A DNA stretch of 64,000 bases from assembly GCA_019084025.1 (NCBI GenBank), contig JAHRBI010000001.1:248001-312000 (forward strand). Direction: 5' to 3'. Both the position numbers and the translations under genes were made by a program. The stretch is from Burkholderiaceae bacterium DAT-1. GTDB lineage: Bacteria > Pseudomonadota > Gammaproteobacteria > Burkholderiales > Chitinimonadaceae. Shown here piece by piece: positions 26,590-35,965 of this stretch (positions within the stretch are counted from its first letter, which is position 1; every line of letters begins with the position of its first letter). The notes beneath the pieces were generated by a model that searched no databases, had not been told where the DNA came from, and saw only the letters and a program-made list of their open reading frames with translations.

Positions 26590-27341
26590 GCCTTCTTGCC
26601 GTGACGTAACTTATTGACCAGCCACATCACATAGCCAGACAAACCATAGGCCACAAAGAGCGCAAACAAGGCTACCTGGGGCTTGGCGGCGATTGCGAGC
26701 AACAGGAACACCACCGGCACCAGCACAAAAAACGGTACCGTCTTGCGGAAATTAATTTCCTTGAAGCTCCAGTATTTCACATTGCTGACCATGGTCAGGC
26801 CGGCAAACGCGGTCACAAACAGCGCGCCCCAGCGAAGGCCTTCACCACTCCATTCCATTTCCAGCGACACCCACACGAGGCCTGCCACCATAGCCGCAGC
26901 CGTAGGTGAAGGCATGCCCTGGAAGAAGCGCTTGTCGACCACGTCGATATTGGTATTGAAACGCGCCAGACGCAGTGCAGCACCAGCGCAATAGATAAAG
27001 GCCACAATCCAGCCCAGTTTGCCAAAACCTCGCAGCATCCACTCGTATACAACCAGTGCAGGGGCCACACCGAAGGACACCATGTCCGACAGCGAGTCGA
27101 ACTCTGCACCAAAGGCACTTTGCGTATGCGTCATGCGGGCAACGCGGCCATCCATGCCATCCAGCACCATCGCCACAAAAATGGCGACAGCAGAGTGATC
27201 AAAGTTACGGTTCATCGCCTGCACAATGGCATAGAAGCCGCAAAACAATGCAGCCAGCGTGAAACTGTTCGGGAGCAGATAGATGCTCTGGCGGCGCAGG
27301 TCGCGCTTGACGCCTGCTTGGGGACGGGTGTTCGGATTCAT
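26586..27341 (-). CDS. pssA: CDP-diacylglycerol-serine O-phosphatidyltransferase
   Basis: Inner-membrane CDP-alcohol phosphotransferase that makes phosphatidylserine. 251 residues with six to eight hydrophobic segments. The CDP-OH-P motif DG-x2-AR-x8-G-x3-D-x3-D is complete in VLDGMDGRVARMTHTQSAFG followed by AEFDSLSD. The N terminus (SIYLLPNSFTLAALFCGFYA) is typical of the type II (Bacillus/betaproteobacterial) PssA. It precedes the leu leader on the same strand; in related genomes pssA, psd, the ilv genes and leuA are clustered. The product of PssA is the substrate of Psd encoded at 28542-29393. Confidence 0.95.
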   Translation of the reverse strand: MNPNTRPQAGVKRDLRRQSIYLLPNSFTLAALFCGFYAIVQAMNRNFDHSAVAIFVAMVLDGMDGRVARMTHTQSAFGAEFDSLSDMVSFGVAPALVVYEWMLRGFGKLGWIVAFIYCAGAALRLARFNTNIDVVDKRFFQGMPSPTAAAMVAGLVWVSLEMEWSGEGLRWGALFVTAFAGLTMVSNVKYWSFKEINFRKTVPFFVLVPVVFLLLAIAAKPQVALFALFVAYGLSGYVMWLVNKLRHGKKA

Positions 27342-27407
27342 CCAGTGAGAGTAAAAGCGGGCACCCTGTGTGTCAAGGCTGCCCGCATGCTCTTCTATGC
27401 TTCGCGC

Positions 27408-28310
27408 TCAATTCGCTGCAATTGCGGCCGTCGGGTTGACAGATGCCGCCGGTTGCTCCGACTTCAATTCCGATAAGAAGCGATCCACCGCACCCTGATA
27501 TTCCGGATATACCCATAGGCCGACATGCCCGCCCTGCGGAATTTCCAGCAACTGCTTTTTCGCGGAACCTGATGCTTCGAATACGGCTCGGGACATCACT
27601 GGTGGCGTCAGTCTATCCTGCCCACCGGTGATGACCAGCAGTGGCCCGTTATAGCGTTTGATATTGCTGCGGTTGTCGTACACCGTGATAAACGGGCCGT
27701 ACTCCAGTCGCACGAACAACTTCACCCATCCGGGCACCGCGTTTTCTTCCCACTGGCGCACGTCTGTCACCGTACTTTCCAGGATCACGCCATCCACATG
27801 CGCCCGCCCCAGAAATGCCCCAGTCGTAATGCTGCCGATCGACAATCCATGCATCACAATGGACAAACCCTTTGCTTCCGGGCGCGCACGCAAGTACTCC
27901 AGCCAAATAGCCGCATCATCGGCTAGCGTTTCGGTATGCGCCTGTCCTTCGCTAAAGGCATAGCCACGATAATTGACCGACATCACATTCACATGCTGCT
28001 TGTCTGCATACTGTGTGAGGAAGCGGTAGTTGCCCTGTACCGACTGCGCGTTCCCGCCAAGAAACAGCACCGAGGCACGCGCCTGTGGGGATGGAATGAA
28101 CAATCCTTCGAGCTTGTCACCATCAGGCATCGCCACTGTGATTGCGTGCTCCGGTGCCAGTTCGCTCAGGCGCTTCTCAACGACAACCTTGTTGATCAGC
28201 ATGTCGTCCTTGATGGTGAATGCACACCCTTGCAACAGCAGCACTGCCAGACATCCGAGAATGGTTAATGTCCTGCCTCCCGCTATCTTTCCGCCCATTC
28301 CATCCAGCAT
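27408..28310 (-). CDS. Alpha/beta hydrolase lipoprotein
   Basis: A 300-residue predicted lipoprotein: the signal ends in LLLQGC (Cys about residue 29). The alpha/beta hydrolase core shows ASVLFLGGNAQSVQGN (oxyanion strand), SVNYRGYAFSEG, the nucleophile elbow MHGLSIGSITT (GxSxG), the acid in VITGGQDRLTPP and the catalytic His in PQGGHVGLW. It resembles the YfhR/BEM46-type serine hydrolases; the substrate is unknown. It lies 66 bases upstream of pssA on the same strand and may be cotranscribed with it. The start could be 28310 or an internal Met four codons on. Confidence 0.85.
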   Translation of the reverse strand: MLDGMGGKIAGGRTLTILGCLAVLLLQGCAFTIKDDMLINKVVVEKRLSELAPEHAITVAMPDGDKLEGLFIPSPQARASVLFLGGNAQSVQGNYRFLTQYADKQHVNVMSVNYRGYAFSEGQAHTETLADDAAIWLEYLRARPEAKGLSIVMHGLSIGSITTGAFLGRAHVDGVILESTVTDVRQWEENAVPGWVKLFVRLEYGPFITVYDNRSNIKRYNGPLLVITGGQDRLTPPVMSRAVFEASGSAKKQLLEIPQGGHVGLWVYPEYQGAVDRFLSELKSEQPAASVNPTAAIAAN

Positions 28311-28541
28311 GCCAACCTCCAGATTTAATCTTGTAGAAACGACTTGTGCTGATAGCGTGGCAGTGTCGCACCGTGATCATTCATGATCAAACCACATCAC
28401 ACTCATAGCTCGCTCGTGCCGACACGCACGCAACACCAAACTGACTCACGCATCGATTAACAGGACAAAATTCGATTTGCCGGCACGATGGATGCGCGGT
28501 TTAGGTAAAATGCGCCGCTTGTACTGAAATCGAGGTGAATC

Positions 28542-29393
28542 GTGTCCGACAAATTGTTCGTTGCCCTGCAGTATTGCCTGCCGAAACTCGCGCTGACCCG
28601 GATGGCGGGCTGGCTCGCCAACTATCGCGGCAAGACAGTATCGCAATGGGCGATTCGCCGCTTCATCCAGCAATACAATGTGAACATGGCGGAAGCTGCA
28701 CATCCGGATCCGGCTTACTACGGCAGCTTCAATGAGTTCTTTACCCGGCCGCTGAAAGAGGGCGCCCGTCCGATTGCGGAGAGCCCCTGGGTGTGTCCGG
28801 TCGATGGCGCCATCAGTCAGCTCGGCAAGATCGAAGGCGATCAGATTTTTCAGGCCAAGGGTCATCAGTATTCCACGCAAGCCCTGCTGGGCGGCGATGC
28901 CGCTACGGCCAAGCGTTACGAAAACGGCCAGTTCGCCACCATCTATCTCAGCCCACGTGACTACCACCGCATCCACATGCCCTGCGATGGCACACTCACC
29001 AAGATGATTTATGTGCCGGGCGATCTGTTCTCCGTGAACCCAGCCACCGCGCGCGGCGTACCGGGATTGTTTGCGCGGAACGAGCGCGTGGTCTGCCTGT
29101 TCGATACCGCCTATGGTCCGATGGCACTGGTGCTGGTGGGCGCAACCATCGTTGGCAGCATGGCCACCACCTGGCATGGCGTCGTCAATCCGCCGCGCCC
29201 CGGTGAAATACGCGAGTGGGATTACACAGGCAAGGGCATCAACCTCAAGAAGGGCGAGGAAATGGGCCGCTTCCTGCTGGGTTCAACTGTGGTTCTGTGT
29301 TTCCCTGAAGCCGCTGGCGTGCAGTTCCAGTCTGACTGGAGAGCGACTCGCCCGACGCGGATGGGTGAGACGATGGCGGCCAAGCGCGGATAA
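28542..29393 (+). CDS. psd: Phosphatidylserine decarboxylase proenzyme
   Basis: Converts phosphatidylserine to phosphatidylethanolamine at the inner membrane. 283 residues. The self-processing LGST motif near residue 247 ([11 protein letters not shown]) gives the pyruvoyl alpha chain; [13 protein letters not shown] and [13 protein letters not shown] with the conserved His are also clear. The start codon is GTG at 28542, supported by GAGGTG at 28532-28537. It runs opposite to its usual partners pssA, ilvC and leuA. A bidirectional terminator separates it from the convergent ilvC. Confidence 0.96.
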   Translation: MSDKLFVALQYCLPKLALTRMAGWLANYRGKTVSQWAIRRFIQQYNVNMAEAAHPDPAYYGSFNEFFTRPLKEGARPIAESPWVCPVDGAISQLGKIEGDQIFQAKGHQYSTQALLGGDAATAKRYENGQFATIYLSPRDYHRIHMPCDGTLTKMIYVPGDLFSVNPATARGVPGLFARNERVVCLFDTAYGPMALVLVGATIVGSMATTWHGVVNPPRPGEIREWDYTGKGINLKKGEEMGRFLLGSTVVLCFPEAAGVQFQSDWRATRPTRMGETMAAKRG

Positions 29394-29412
29394 GCATCTG
29401 CATTCCAAACAA

Positions 29413-29437
29413 CAAAGGCCGGATTCCCCGGCCTTTG
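29413..29437. terminator. Bidirectional terminator between psd and ilvC
   Basis: Perfect 10-bp stem CAAAGGCCGG (29413-29422) and CCGGCCTTTG (29428-29437), loop ATTCC. T-rich stretches follow on both strands (TTCATTTC and TTGTTTGG). Confidence 0.8.
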
Positions 29438-29459
29438 TTCATTTCAACTCAGCAATCAA

Positions 29460-30503
<1,044 letters not shown>

Positions 30504-30551
30504 TCAGACCTGCCTGGGTGCTCCGGCACCTGCTGCAGGTGTCTTTCTCAA

Positions 30552-31043
30552 TCAAACTTTCAGAATCCGCTCGCCACGCCCGATACCCGATGCGCCTGTG
30601 CGAACAGTTTCCAGAATCAACGTGCGGTCGACGCTGCCGATAAATGCATCCAGCTTGGCGCTCTCGCCGGTCAGCTCGATGGTGTAGGTTTTCTCGGTTA
30701 CATCCAGAATCCGCCCGCGGAAGATGTCGCTCATGCGTTTCATCTCGTCGCGATCCTTGCCGGTGGCCCGAACCTTGATCAGCATCAGTTCGCGCTCCAC
30801 GTGGTCGGACTCGTTCAGGTCGATCACCTTCACGACTTCAATCAGCTTGTTCAACTGCTTGGTGATTTGCTCGATCACATCATCCGACCCGTGCGTCACG
30901 ATGGTCATCCGCGACAGGGTGGCGTCTTCAGTGGTCGATACAGTCAGCGAATCGATGTTGTAACCCCGTGCGGAAAACAGCCCCACCACACGCGACAGCG
31001 CACCGGCTTCGTTCTCGATCAGAATCGATAAAATGTGTCTCAT
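30552..31043 (-). CDS. ilvH: Acetolactate synthase small (regulatory) subunit
   Basis: Valine-binding regulatory subunit of acetohydroxyacid synthase. 163 residues from ATG 31043. An N-terminal ACT domain (HILSILIENEAGALSRVVGLF, ARGYNIDSLTVS) and the C-terminal ALS_ss_C domain (TGESAKLDAFIGSV) are clear. It is 11 bases after ilvB. The ACT residues that bind valine in IlvH (NEAGALSR) are intact, so feedback control is likely retained. Confidence 0.96.
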   Translation of the reverse strand: MRHILSILIENEAGALSRVVGLFSARGYNIDSLTVSTTEDATLSRMTIVTHGSDDVIEQITKQLNKLIEVVKVIDLNESDHVERELMLIKVRATGKDRDEMKRMSDIFRGRILDVTEKTYTIELTGESAKLDAFIGSVDRTLILETVRTGASGIGRGERILKV

Positions 31044-31054
31044 GGCGTTCTCCC

Positions 31055-32815
31055 TCAGCACAGATGACCGTAGTCACGCTCTTTGCTCGCCTGCCCCAAT
31101 TGCAGCTCGCGCATGTGAGCCGGCAGATCCATCTGGTTGAGGCCCTTGCCGTTCTGCACCATCGGGAAGACGTTTTCCTTCTGATCGGTAATGAAATCGA
31201 GGAAAACCAGCCTATCCTTGAGACTCATGGCCTCGCGCAGTGCACCTTCGACATCGCCCGGCTTCTCCACGCGGATACCCACGTGGCCGTATGCTTCGGC
31301 CAGACGCACAAAATCAGGGAGCGCATCCATATAGGATTCGGAGTAACGGTTGCCGTAGAAGAACTCCTGCCACTGGCGCACCATGCCCAGATAGCGATTG
31401 TTTAGATTAATGATCTTCAGCGGGATGTGATACTGCTTGCAGGTCGACAGCTCCTGAATACACATCTGGATCGACGCTTCGCCGGTAATACAGGCCACCG
31501 TATCGTAGGGATTAGCCAGCTGCACGCCCATGGCCGACGGCAAGCCGAAACCCATGGTGCCCAGACCGCCGGAATTGATCCACTGACGCGGCTTCTTGAA
31601 CTTGTAGTACTGCGCAGCAAACATCTGGTGCTGGCCGACATCGGATGTCACAAAGGCATCGCCCTTGGTGATTTCGTAGAGCTTCTGCACCACATATTGC
31701 GGCTTGATCACCTCGTCCGACCATTCGAATTTCAGGCAGTCGTGACGACGCCACTCTTCGATCTGGCGCCACCAGGCAGCCAGCGGCTCGGCTGGCGGCA
31801 TCACGCCCGTCTGCTTCATCAAGCCGATCATTTCATCGAGCACATCGCGCACATTGCCTACGATCGGGATGTCCACCTTCACGCGCTTGGCGATGCTGGA
31901 CGGATCGATATCGATGTGGATGATCTTTTTCGGGGTCGACAGGAAATGCTGTGGCACCGAGATGACGCGATCATCAAACCGCGCGCCGATGGCAACCAGC
32001 ACATCGCAGTTTTGCGTGGCCATATTGGCTTCGTACAAGCCATGCATCCCCAGCATGCCGAGATTCTGGCGATCATCGCCCGGGAAGGCGCCAAGACCCA
32101 TCAGGGTATTCACCACCGGTGCACCGGTCATGCGTGCCAGTTCGCGCACTTGCTCGGACGCATTGGCCAATACCGCGCCGCCCCCGACATACAACACCGG
32201 CCGGCGTGCTTCACCCAGTAGATTCACCGCCTTCTTGATTTGGCCCGGATGGCCTTTTGAAGGGGGATTGTAGGAGCGCATCGACATGGTCTGCGGGTAG
32301 GCAAATGTCGTTTTCGCCTGAGTGACATCCTTGGCGATATCCACCACCACCGGACCCGGACGGCCAGTCGTGGCAATAAAGAATGCTTTCTTGATCGATG
32401 ACGCCAGATCACGGACATCCTTCACCAGGATATTGTGCTTCACGCACGGGCGGGTAATCCCCACCATGTCCACTTCCTGAAACGCGTCTAGACCGATGGC
32501 GGCCGTCGGCACCTGGCCGGAAATCACCACCATGGGAATGGAATCGAGATAGGCCGTGGCAATGCCGGTCACCGCATTGGTTGCACCGGGGCCACTGGTC
32601 ACCAGGGCAACGCCAACCTTGCGGCTGGAGCGCGAGTAACCATCTGCAGCGTGTACCGCTGCCTGTTCGTGACGAACCAGAACGTGCTTGAACTGATCCT
32701 GTTTGAAAATTGCATCGTAAATTTCGAGCACCGCGCCGCCGGGATAGCCGAACACATATTCGACGCCTTCCTCTTGCAGACTACGGACAAGGATTTCCGC
32801 TCCGGACATTTCCAT
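31055..32815 (-). CDS. ilvB: Acetolactate synthase large (catalytic) subunit
   Basis: ThDP- and FAD-dependent first common step of branched-chain amino acid synthesis. 586 residues with the order N-terminal Pyr domain (EYVFGYPGGAVLEIYDAI, catalytic Glu in VRHEQAAVHAADGYSR), central FAD/transhydrogenase-like domain, and PP domain (the GDG-type ThDP site appears as TGEASIQMCIQELSTCKQ, with Glu where most carry Asp, then NNRYLGMVRQWQ). ITGEAS in place of ITGDGS is notable, but overall length and motifs are normal for IlvB/IlvI. The gene leads the ilv operon. An untranslated or leader region of about 250 bases precedes it. Confidence 0.96.
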   Translation of the reverse strand: MEMSGAEILVRSLQEEGVEYVFGYPGGAVLEIYDAIFKQDQFKHVLVRHEQAAVHAADGYSRSSRKVGVALVTSGPGATNAVTGIATAYLDSIPMVVISGQVPTAAIGLDAFQEVDMVGITRPCVKHNILVKDVRDLASSIKKAFFIATTGRPGPVVVDIAKDVTQAKTTFAYPQTMSMRSYNPPSKGHPGQIKKAVNLLGEARRPVLYVGGGAVLANASEQVRELARMTGAPVVNTLMGLGAFPGDDRQNLGMLGMHGLYEANMATQNCDVLVAIGARFDDRVISVPQHFLSTPKKIIHIDIDPSSIAKRVKVDIPIVGNVRDVLDEMIGLMKQTGVMPPAEPLAAWWRQIEEWRRHDCLKFEWSDEVIKPQYVVQKLYEITKGDAFVTSDVGQHQMFAAQYYKFKKPRQWINSGGLGTMGFGLPSAMGVQLANPYDTVACITGEASIQMCIQELSTCKQYHIPLKIINLNNRYLGMVRQWQEFFYGNRYSESYMDALPDFVRLAEAYGHVGIRVEKPGDVEGALREAMSLKDRLVFLDFITDQKENVFPMVQNGKGLNQMDLPAHMRELQLGQASKERDYGHLC

Positions 32816-33331
32816 GATGTCTTCCTCGGTAAAGAAAAACCAAGCAGATCGCGTTCGTGCAGCGTATCGACAGATGCCGGAACAGCCGGGCTCAACCCGA
32901 ACCGGTTTCGTGGCTTCGATGCATCACGGATGCGCCGAACCAGCGACAACTTGACCAGAATCTGACGCGAACCCTCGGGCTCACGCTGACTTGTAAAACG
33001 AATAGTGCGAACTGCAACGTGTACAGCGAAAAGTCTTGATACGACTTCAAAGAGTGTTGGAAACATGATGAAACCTCATGCATCCCAAGCCAATGGCGAA
33101 CATCGTGACAGCTTGTGGCTGACTGACATTCTCGATTTGAGCGCTGCTGGACCGTACATGCGGGTGGTGCAATACGGGCCGATGGCGAAATAGATGACTC
33201 AAGATTAGCCATGTTCCCTCTACTAAGTCAACCGCTTTTCTGCAATGCAGCATCCAGAAAACACACTGACAAACGGTTGTTGCATTTGCTAGTATCAGCG
33301 CGCGCACGAATTCGTACTCTGGAGACCCAAA
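32816..33331. other. Control region of ilvB and of the sigma factor operon
   Basis: No firm gene. On the minus strand an ATG at 33066, with GAGG seven bases before it, opens a frame rich in Val/Leu/Ile at its start (LFEVVSRLFAVHVAVRTI) that runs out of frame into ilvB before stopping at 32599. It may be a translated ilv leader, but no attenuator hairpin with a T run is seen between it and ilvB. The plus-strand promoter of the sigma factor gene is at 33266-33295. Confidence 0.4.
33266..33295 (+). promoter_or_regulatory. Sigma-70-like promoter of the sigma factor operon
   Basis: CTGACA (33266-33271), 18-base spacer, TAGTAT (33290-33295). The -10 box includes the in-frame stop that closes the sigma factor reading frame upstream, so translation must start downstream of it. 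Confidence 0.55.
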
Positions 33332-33901
33332 CTGGCTACATACGAGCAATTGTCCGGCTTTCTGGCTGAAGTCGAACGCCGGGCATTCAAACAGGCCAAA
33401 TACGCGGTTCAGGATGACGACATTGCCCTTGATCTGGTGCAGGACGCCATGATGCGGCTAGCGGAACGCTACACCGATAATCCGGTGGAGGAGTTGCCCA
33501 TGCTGTTTCAGCGCATCCTGCAAAACGCCATCCGCGATCACTTTCGACGCAGCAAGGTACGCGGCAGCTGGGTCAGCCTCTTCTCGTCCCTATTCACCCG
33601 CAAGGAGGATGAAGACGAAGTCGATCCACTGGAAACAATGGATATCGACCCGACGAGCGAGGTCTTTGCCAAGCCGGAAAGACAGCTCGATCGGGCCCAG
33701 ACGATTACGCTCATCGAAGAAGCATTACAAACGCTGCCCCCACGTCAACGGGAAGCCTTCCTCATGCGTTACTGGGAGGAGATGGACGTTGCCGATACCG
33801 CCCAGGCCATGGGGTGCTCCGAGGGCAGCGTGAAGACACATTGCTCGCGTGCTACGCAAGCCCTGGCTGCCTGGCTGAAATCCAGGGGGGTAGAATCATG
33901 A
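33332..33901 (+). CDS. ECF-type RNA polymerase sigma factor with probable CTG start
   Basis: A 189-residue sigma-70 family protein. Region 2 is at about residues 10-75 (ALDLVQDAMMRLAERY, QRILQNAIRDHFRR) and region 4 at about 125-180 (TLIEEALQTLPPRQREAFLM, then the HTH VADTAQAMGCSEGSVKTHCSRA). An acidic linker joins them. The frame has no ATG, GTG or TTG between the stop at 33290 and TTG at 33350. CTG at 33332 has GGAG exactly seven bases upstream and gives MATYEQLSGFL, which resembles the N terminus of homologues I remember (MAT/MASxxELSxFL). TTG at 33350 has no good ribosome site and would cut the first helix. First of four overlapping genes; the next encodes a DUF3619 membrane protein, a plausible anti-sigma partner by position. 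Confidence 0.9.
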   Translation: MATYEQLSGFLAEVERRAFKQAKYAVQDDDIALDLVQDAMMRLAERYTDNPVEELPMLFQRILQNAIRDHFRRSKVRGSWVSLFSSLFTRKEDEDEVDPLETMDIDPTSEVFAKPERQLDRAQTITLIEEALQTLPPRQREAFLMRYWEEMDVADTAQAMGCSEGSVKTHCSRATQALAAWLKSRGVES

Positions 33902-34269
33902 AAACGGAACACACTCACCACATCAATGAAGACAAATTCGGACGTAGCATTGCGGGCTATCTCGATGATGCGCCGCTAAATGCGACCCAGCTTCACAAGC
34001 TGTCACGGGCACGCATGGCTGCTTTAGCGCACGCGCGCGAACCCGCTCATGTCGGCGTCTTTGCGGGTGTCGGCTACTGGCTGGAACGCCACCCGGTTCA
34101 ACGCAGCTGGATGCTGGGTGGATTCGCTATTTTGCTTGGCTTGATGGTCACACTGTACATCCAAGGCACCGTAGAAGACGAAGAAGACGACCTGCACCTG
34201 CTCGCGGATGAACTGCCCATGGAAGCCTATCTGGGTGACCATGTGGATCAGGTCACAAAGGGTCAATGA
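33898..34269 (+). CDS. DUF3619 single-pass membrane protein
   Basis: 123 residues. A soluble N-terminal half (DKFGRSIAGYLDDAPLNATQLHKL) is followed by one transmembrane helix at about residues 72-92 (SWMLGGFAILLGLMVTLYI) and a short acidic tail (VEDEEDDLHLLADELPMEAY). The family is found next to this sigma factor in betaproteobacteria. Its place right after the sigma gene (ATGA overlap) and its topology suggest an anti-sigma-like regulator, but this is inference. It also overlaps the next gene by four bases. Confidence 0.85.
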   Translation: MKTEHTHHINEDKFGRSIAGYLDDAPLNATQLHKLSRARMAALAHAREPAHVGVFAGVGYWLERHPVQRSWMLGGFAILLGLMVTLYIQGTVEDEEDDLHLLADELPMEAYLGDHVDQVTKGQ

Positions 34270-34679
34270 GCATGCGTATACTGGCTTTGTCCTTGATGCT
34301 GGCCTGCACCATGCAGTTCGCAATTGCCGGCGACCGACCAGCCCCACGCTGGACGGAACTCTCCCCTGCCGAGCAATCCGTGTTGGCGCCGCTGGCGAAA
34401 CAATGGGATACCTACCCCGATACAAAGCGCAAGCGTCTTGTTAAAGTAGCAGATCAGTATCCATCGATGACGCCGCAGCAGCAGGCGCGCGTATCGGCGC
34501 GGCTACCTCGCTGGGCCGCACTGTCTACCGAAGAGCGCAGTAAGGCTCGGCAGAACTTCCGTAAATTGAAACAATTGTCCCCGGAACAGCGCGCACATGC
34601 TCGTCAGCAATTACAAAAGCGAATGACAGCACAGCATCCGGCCACCTCTCAAACATCCTCCACTCATCCAAGCAAATGA
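34266..34679 (+). CDS. Exported DUF3106 protein
   Basis: 137 residues with a signal peptide (LALSLMLACTMQFAIAG). The mature part has three repeats of a W-x(3-5)-L(S)-P/T-x(2)-Q/E-type unit: RWTELSPAEQSVLAPLAKQW, KVADQYPSMTPQQQARVSAR, and RWAALSTEERSKARQNFRKL, the hallmark of DUF3106. It is strongly basic at the C terminus. The layout recalls heavy-metal sensor/periplasmic chaperone-like proteins (LTxxQ-rich), which would suit a sigma-regulated envelope unit. Coupled to both neighbours by ATGA overlaps. Confidence 0.85.
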   Translation: MSMRILALSLMLACTMQFAIAGDRPAPRWTELSPAEQSVLAPLAKQWDTYPDTKRKRLVKVADQYPSMTPQQQARVSARLPRWAALSTEERSKARQNFRKLKQLSPEQRAHARQQLQKRMTAQHPATSQTSSTHPSK

Positions 34680-35170
34680 CCCAACTTACCGTGGCGCCGC
34701 GCTGGCGACGCCTGATTGCCCTGGCCTACGAGGCTTTTCTCGTACTTGCTGTCATGCTTGCAATTGCCTTTTCCTATGCGCTTATCCTGAGTTCGATGCA
34801 GGGTAATGTACTCGAATTTTTATTGGTCTATGGTGGGGTATTTGCCTATTTCGCCTACTGCTGGCGCAAACGCGGCCAGACGCTTGCCATGAAAGTCTGG
34901 CGGCTGCAATTACTGGATTCACAGCAACACCCCGTCACGCTGAAAGCCGCTGCGATTCGCTATCTGATCCTCACTGCATGCATGGCACCCACACTCTACG
35001 GCTGGATGGCAAAAAAGCAATCAGCGAACAATAAGTGGATCTGGTGGCTCACCCTGGCGATTGCTGCACTGCCATTTTTGTGGGCATTTGTTGATCGCTC
35101 GAAACAGTTTCTGCATGACCGGCTTGCAGGCACGACGATTTGGCTGATGCCGATTCCACCAAGAGAATAA
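34676..35170 (+). CDS. RDD-family integral membrane protein
   Basis: 164 residues. The family is named for RDD-type residues; here the corresponding N-terminal segment is APRWRRLIALAYEAFLVLAV. Three to four hydrophobic helices follow, with the typical AYFAYCWRKRGQTLAMKVWRL loop and the C-terminal DRSKQFLHDRLAGT. Function is unknown, proposed transport. It is last in the four-gene sigma cassette. The next 247 bases, up to tRNA-Gly, hold no gene; a -10-like TAGAAT at 35403-35408 probably serves the tRNA. Confidence 0.88.
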   Translation: MTQLTVAPRWRRLIALAYEAFLVLAVMLAIAFSYALILSSMQGNVLEFLLVYGGVFAYFAYCWRKRGQTLAMKVWRLQLLDSQQHPVTLKAAAIRYLILTACMAPTLYGWMAKKQSANNKWIWWLTLAIAALPFLWAFVDRSKQFLHDRLAGTTIWLMPIPPRE

Positions 35171-35417
35171 ATACGTCCGGATAGTCTGAGCTTCGCAAGG
35201 CATTCCGCTCCTGCCCTCACATCTACACACTCTCATCCCTGAGCGTCATTCGATACGGGCATGGTGCGGTCTTGCATCGCAGCACTCAAACACGCGCAGC
35301 ACGTTGGCCTCGCACATTGATGATGTGCTCTACTTCATGTGTGCAGTAACTAAGCACACCTGAATGAGTGGGAATTTCCTGCCGCTCGTCGGCAAACCCT
35401 GTTAGAATGCGGATCAC

Positions 35418-35491
35418 GCGGGCGTCGTATAATGGTAATACCCAAGCTTCCCAAGCTTGTGCCGTGGGTTCGATTCCCATCGCCCGCTCCA
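35418..35491 (+). tRNA. tRNA-Gly(CCC)
   Basis: Complete cloverleaf of 74 bases with encoded CCA. Acceptor stem GCGGGCG pairs with CGCCCGC; the D arm has TATAATGGTAATA; the anticodon stem CAAGC/GCTTG closes the loop TTCCCAA, giving anticodon CCC; the T arm is GTGGGTTCGATTCCCAT. Its 3' end (from 35469) is the attachment site of the island and stays intact after integration. Confidence 0.97.
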
Positions 35492-35559
35492 GAATATCAG
35501 GCCGTAAGCTATTGAACGGCAAATGAAAAAGCCAACCTGAAGGGGTTGGCTTTTTTGTT
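35469..35559. repeat. attL: left 91-bp direct repeat of the island
   Basis: Identical over 91 bases to 46391-46481. It contains the last 23 bases of tRNA-Gly (from TTCGATTCCC to CCA) and the following terminator. The bases on both sides differ between copies, so these are the limits of the duplication. It is the expected product of site-specific integration into a tRNA gene. Confidence 0.93.
35526..35556 (+). terminator. Rho-independent terminator after tRNA-Gly
   Basis: AAAAAGCCAACC (35526-35537), loop TGAAGG, GGTTGGCTTTTT (35544-35555). It is part of the duplicated 91 bases, so a second copy is at 46448-46478. Confidence 0.9.
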
Positions 35560-35755
35560 GTCTGGTCAGATTCTGGTCAGTGCGGGTTGCTATCGGGTGC
35601 TACGAAATCCAAATCTGCGTGCCCGACCTAGCCTTTCTGAAGAGCGCGGAGTTAATGTATCGATTAGCTTCGCGTTAACGGGAACAGGGATCGATCCATC
35701 ATATATACATCTCAATACTAATGCCGCCGTGCAAACGGTTCGAATTCATACCTTC

Positions 35756-35923
35756 CTACTCTTCATCGTAGTAGAAATTGCCCTTAGTTGCCCGATCCTG
35801 CTCGGTTTGGCAAGATGAGCAGAGTGCGCCAATCATGATGAATTGGTAGCCCTCACCAACAGGAAGACGATCGGCGTAAAGCGCGCAGCAGCATGAAGAG
35901 CACTGACAATGATAAGATGTCAC
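35756..35923 (-). CDS. Small Cys-rich (zinc-ribbon-like) protein, 55 residues
   Basis: Not a protein I can name. The frame starts at GTG 35923 with GAGGA four bases upstream and ends at TAG 35756. The product begins MTSYHCQCSSCCCALYADRL and later has CSSC within MIGALCSSCQTEQDRA. The paired HCxCxxC and CxxC groups are what a small zinc ribbon would show, and the frame has no frameshift or stop over the Cys-rich part. It is the first gene inside the left end of the island and lies 42 bases downstream of the GFRDWN protein on the same strand, so the two may form a unit. The 196 bases between attL and its stop hold nothing else I can support. Confidence 0.5.
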   Translation of the reverse strand: MTSYHCQCSSCCCALYADRLPVGEGYQFIMIGALCSSCQTEQDRATKGNFYYDEE

Positions 35924-35965
35924 TTCTTCCTCGGTAATGTCGTATCAATCTTGAGAAGCATGATC

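Noticed and set aside
35286-35522. A 78-codon minus-strand frame with the phrase AMGIEPTAQAWEAWVLPLYDAR
   Set aside because: It is antisense to tRNA-Gly and its flank; this peptide is a well-known spurious translation of tRNA-Gly genes. The related frame at 46316-46525 comes from the duplicated tRNA 3' end.
35546-35818. A 90-codon plus-strand frame starting inside attL
   Set aside because: Starts in the tRNA terminator at a non-ATG codon and overlaps the better-supported Cys-rich frame on the other strand.
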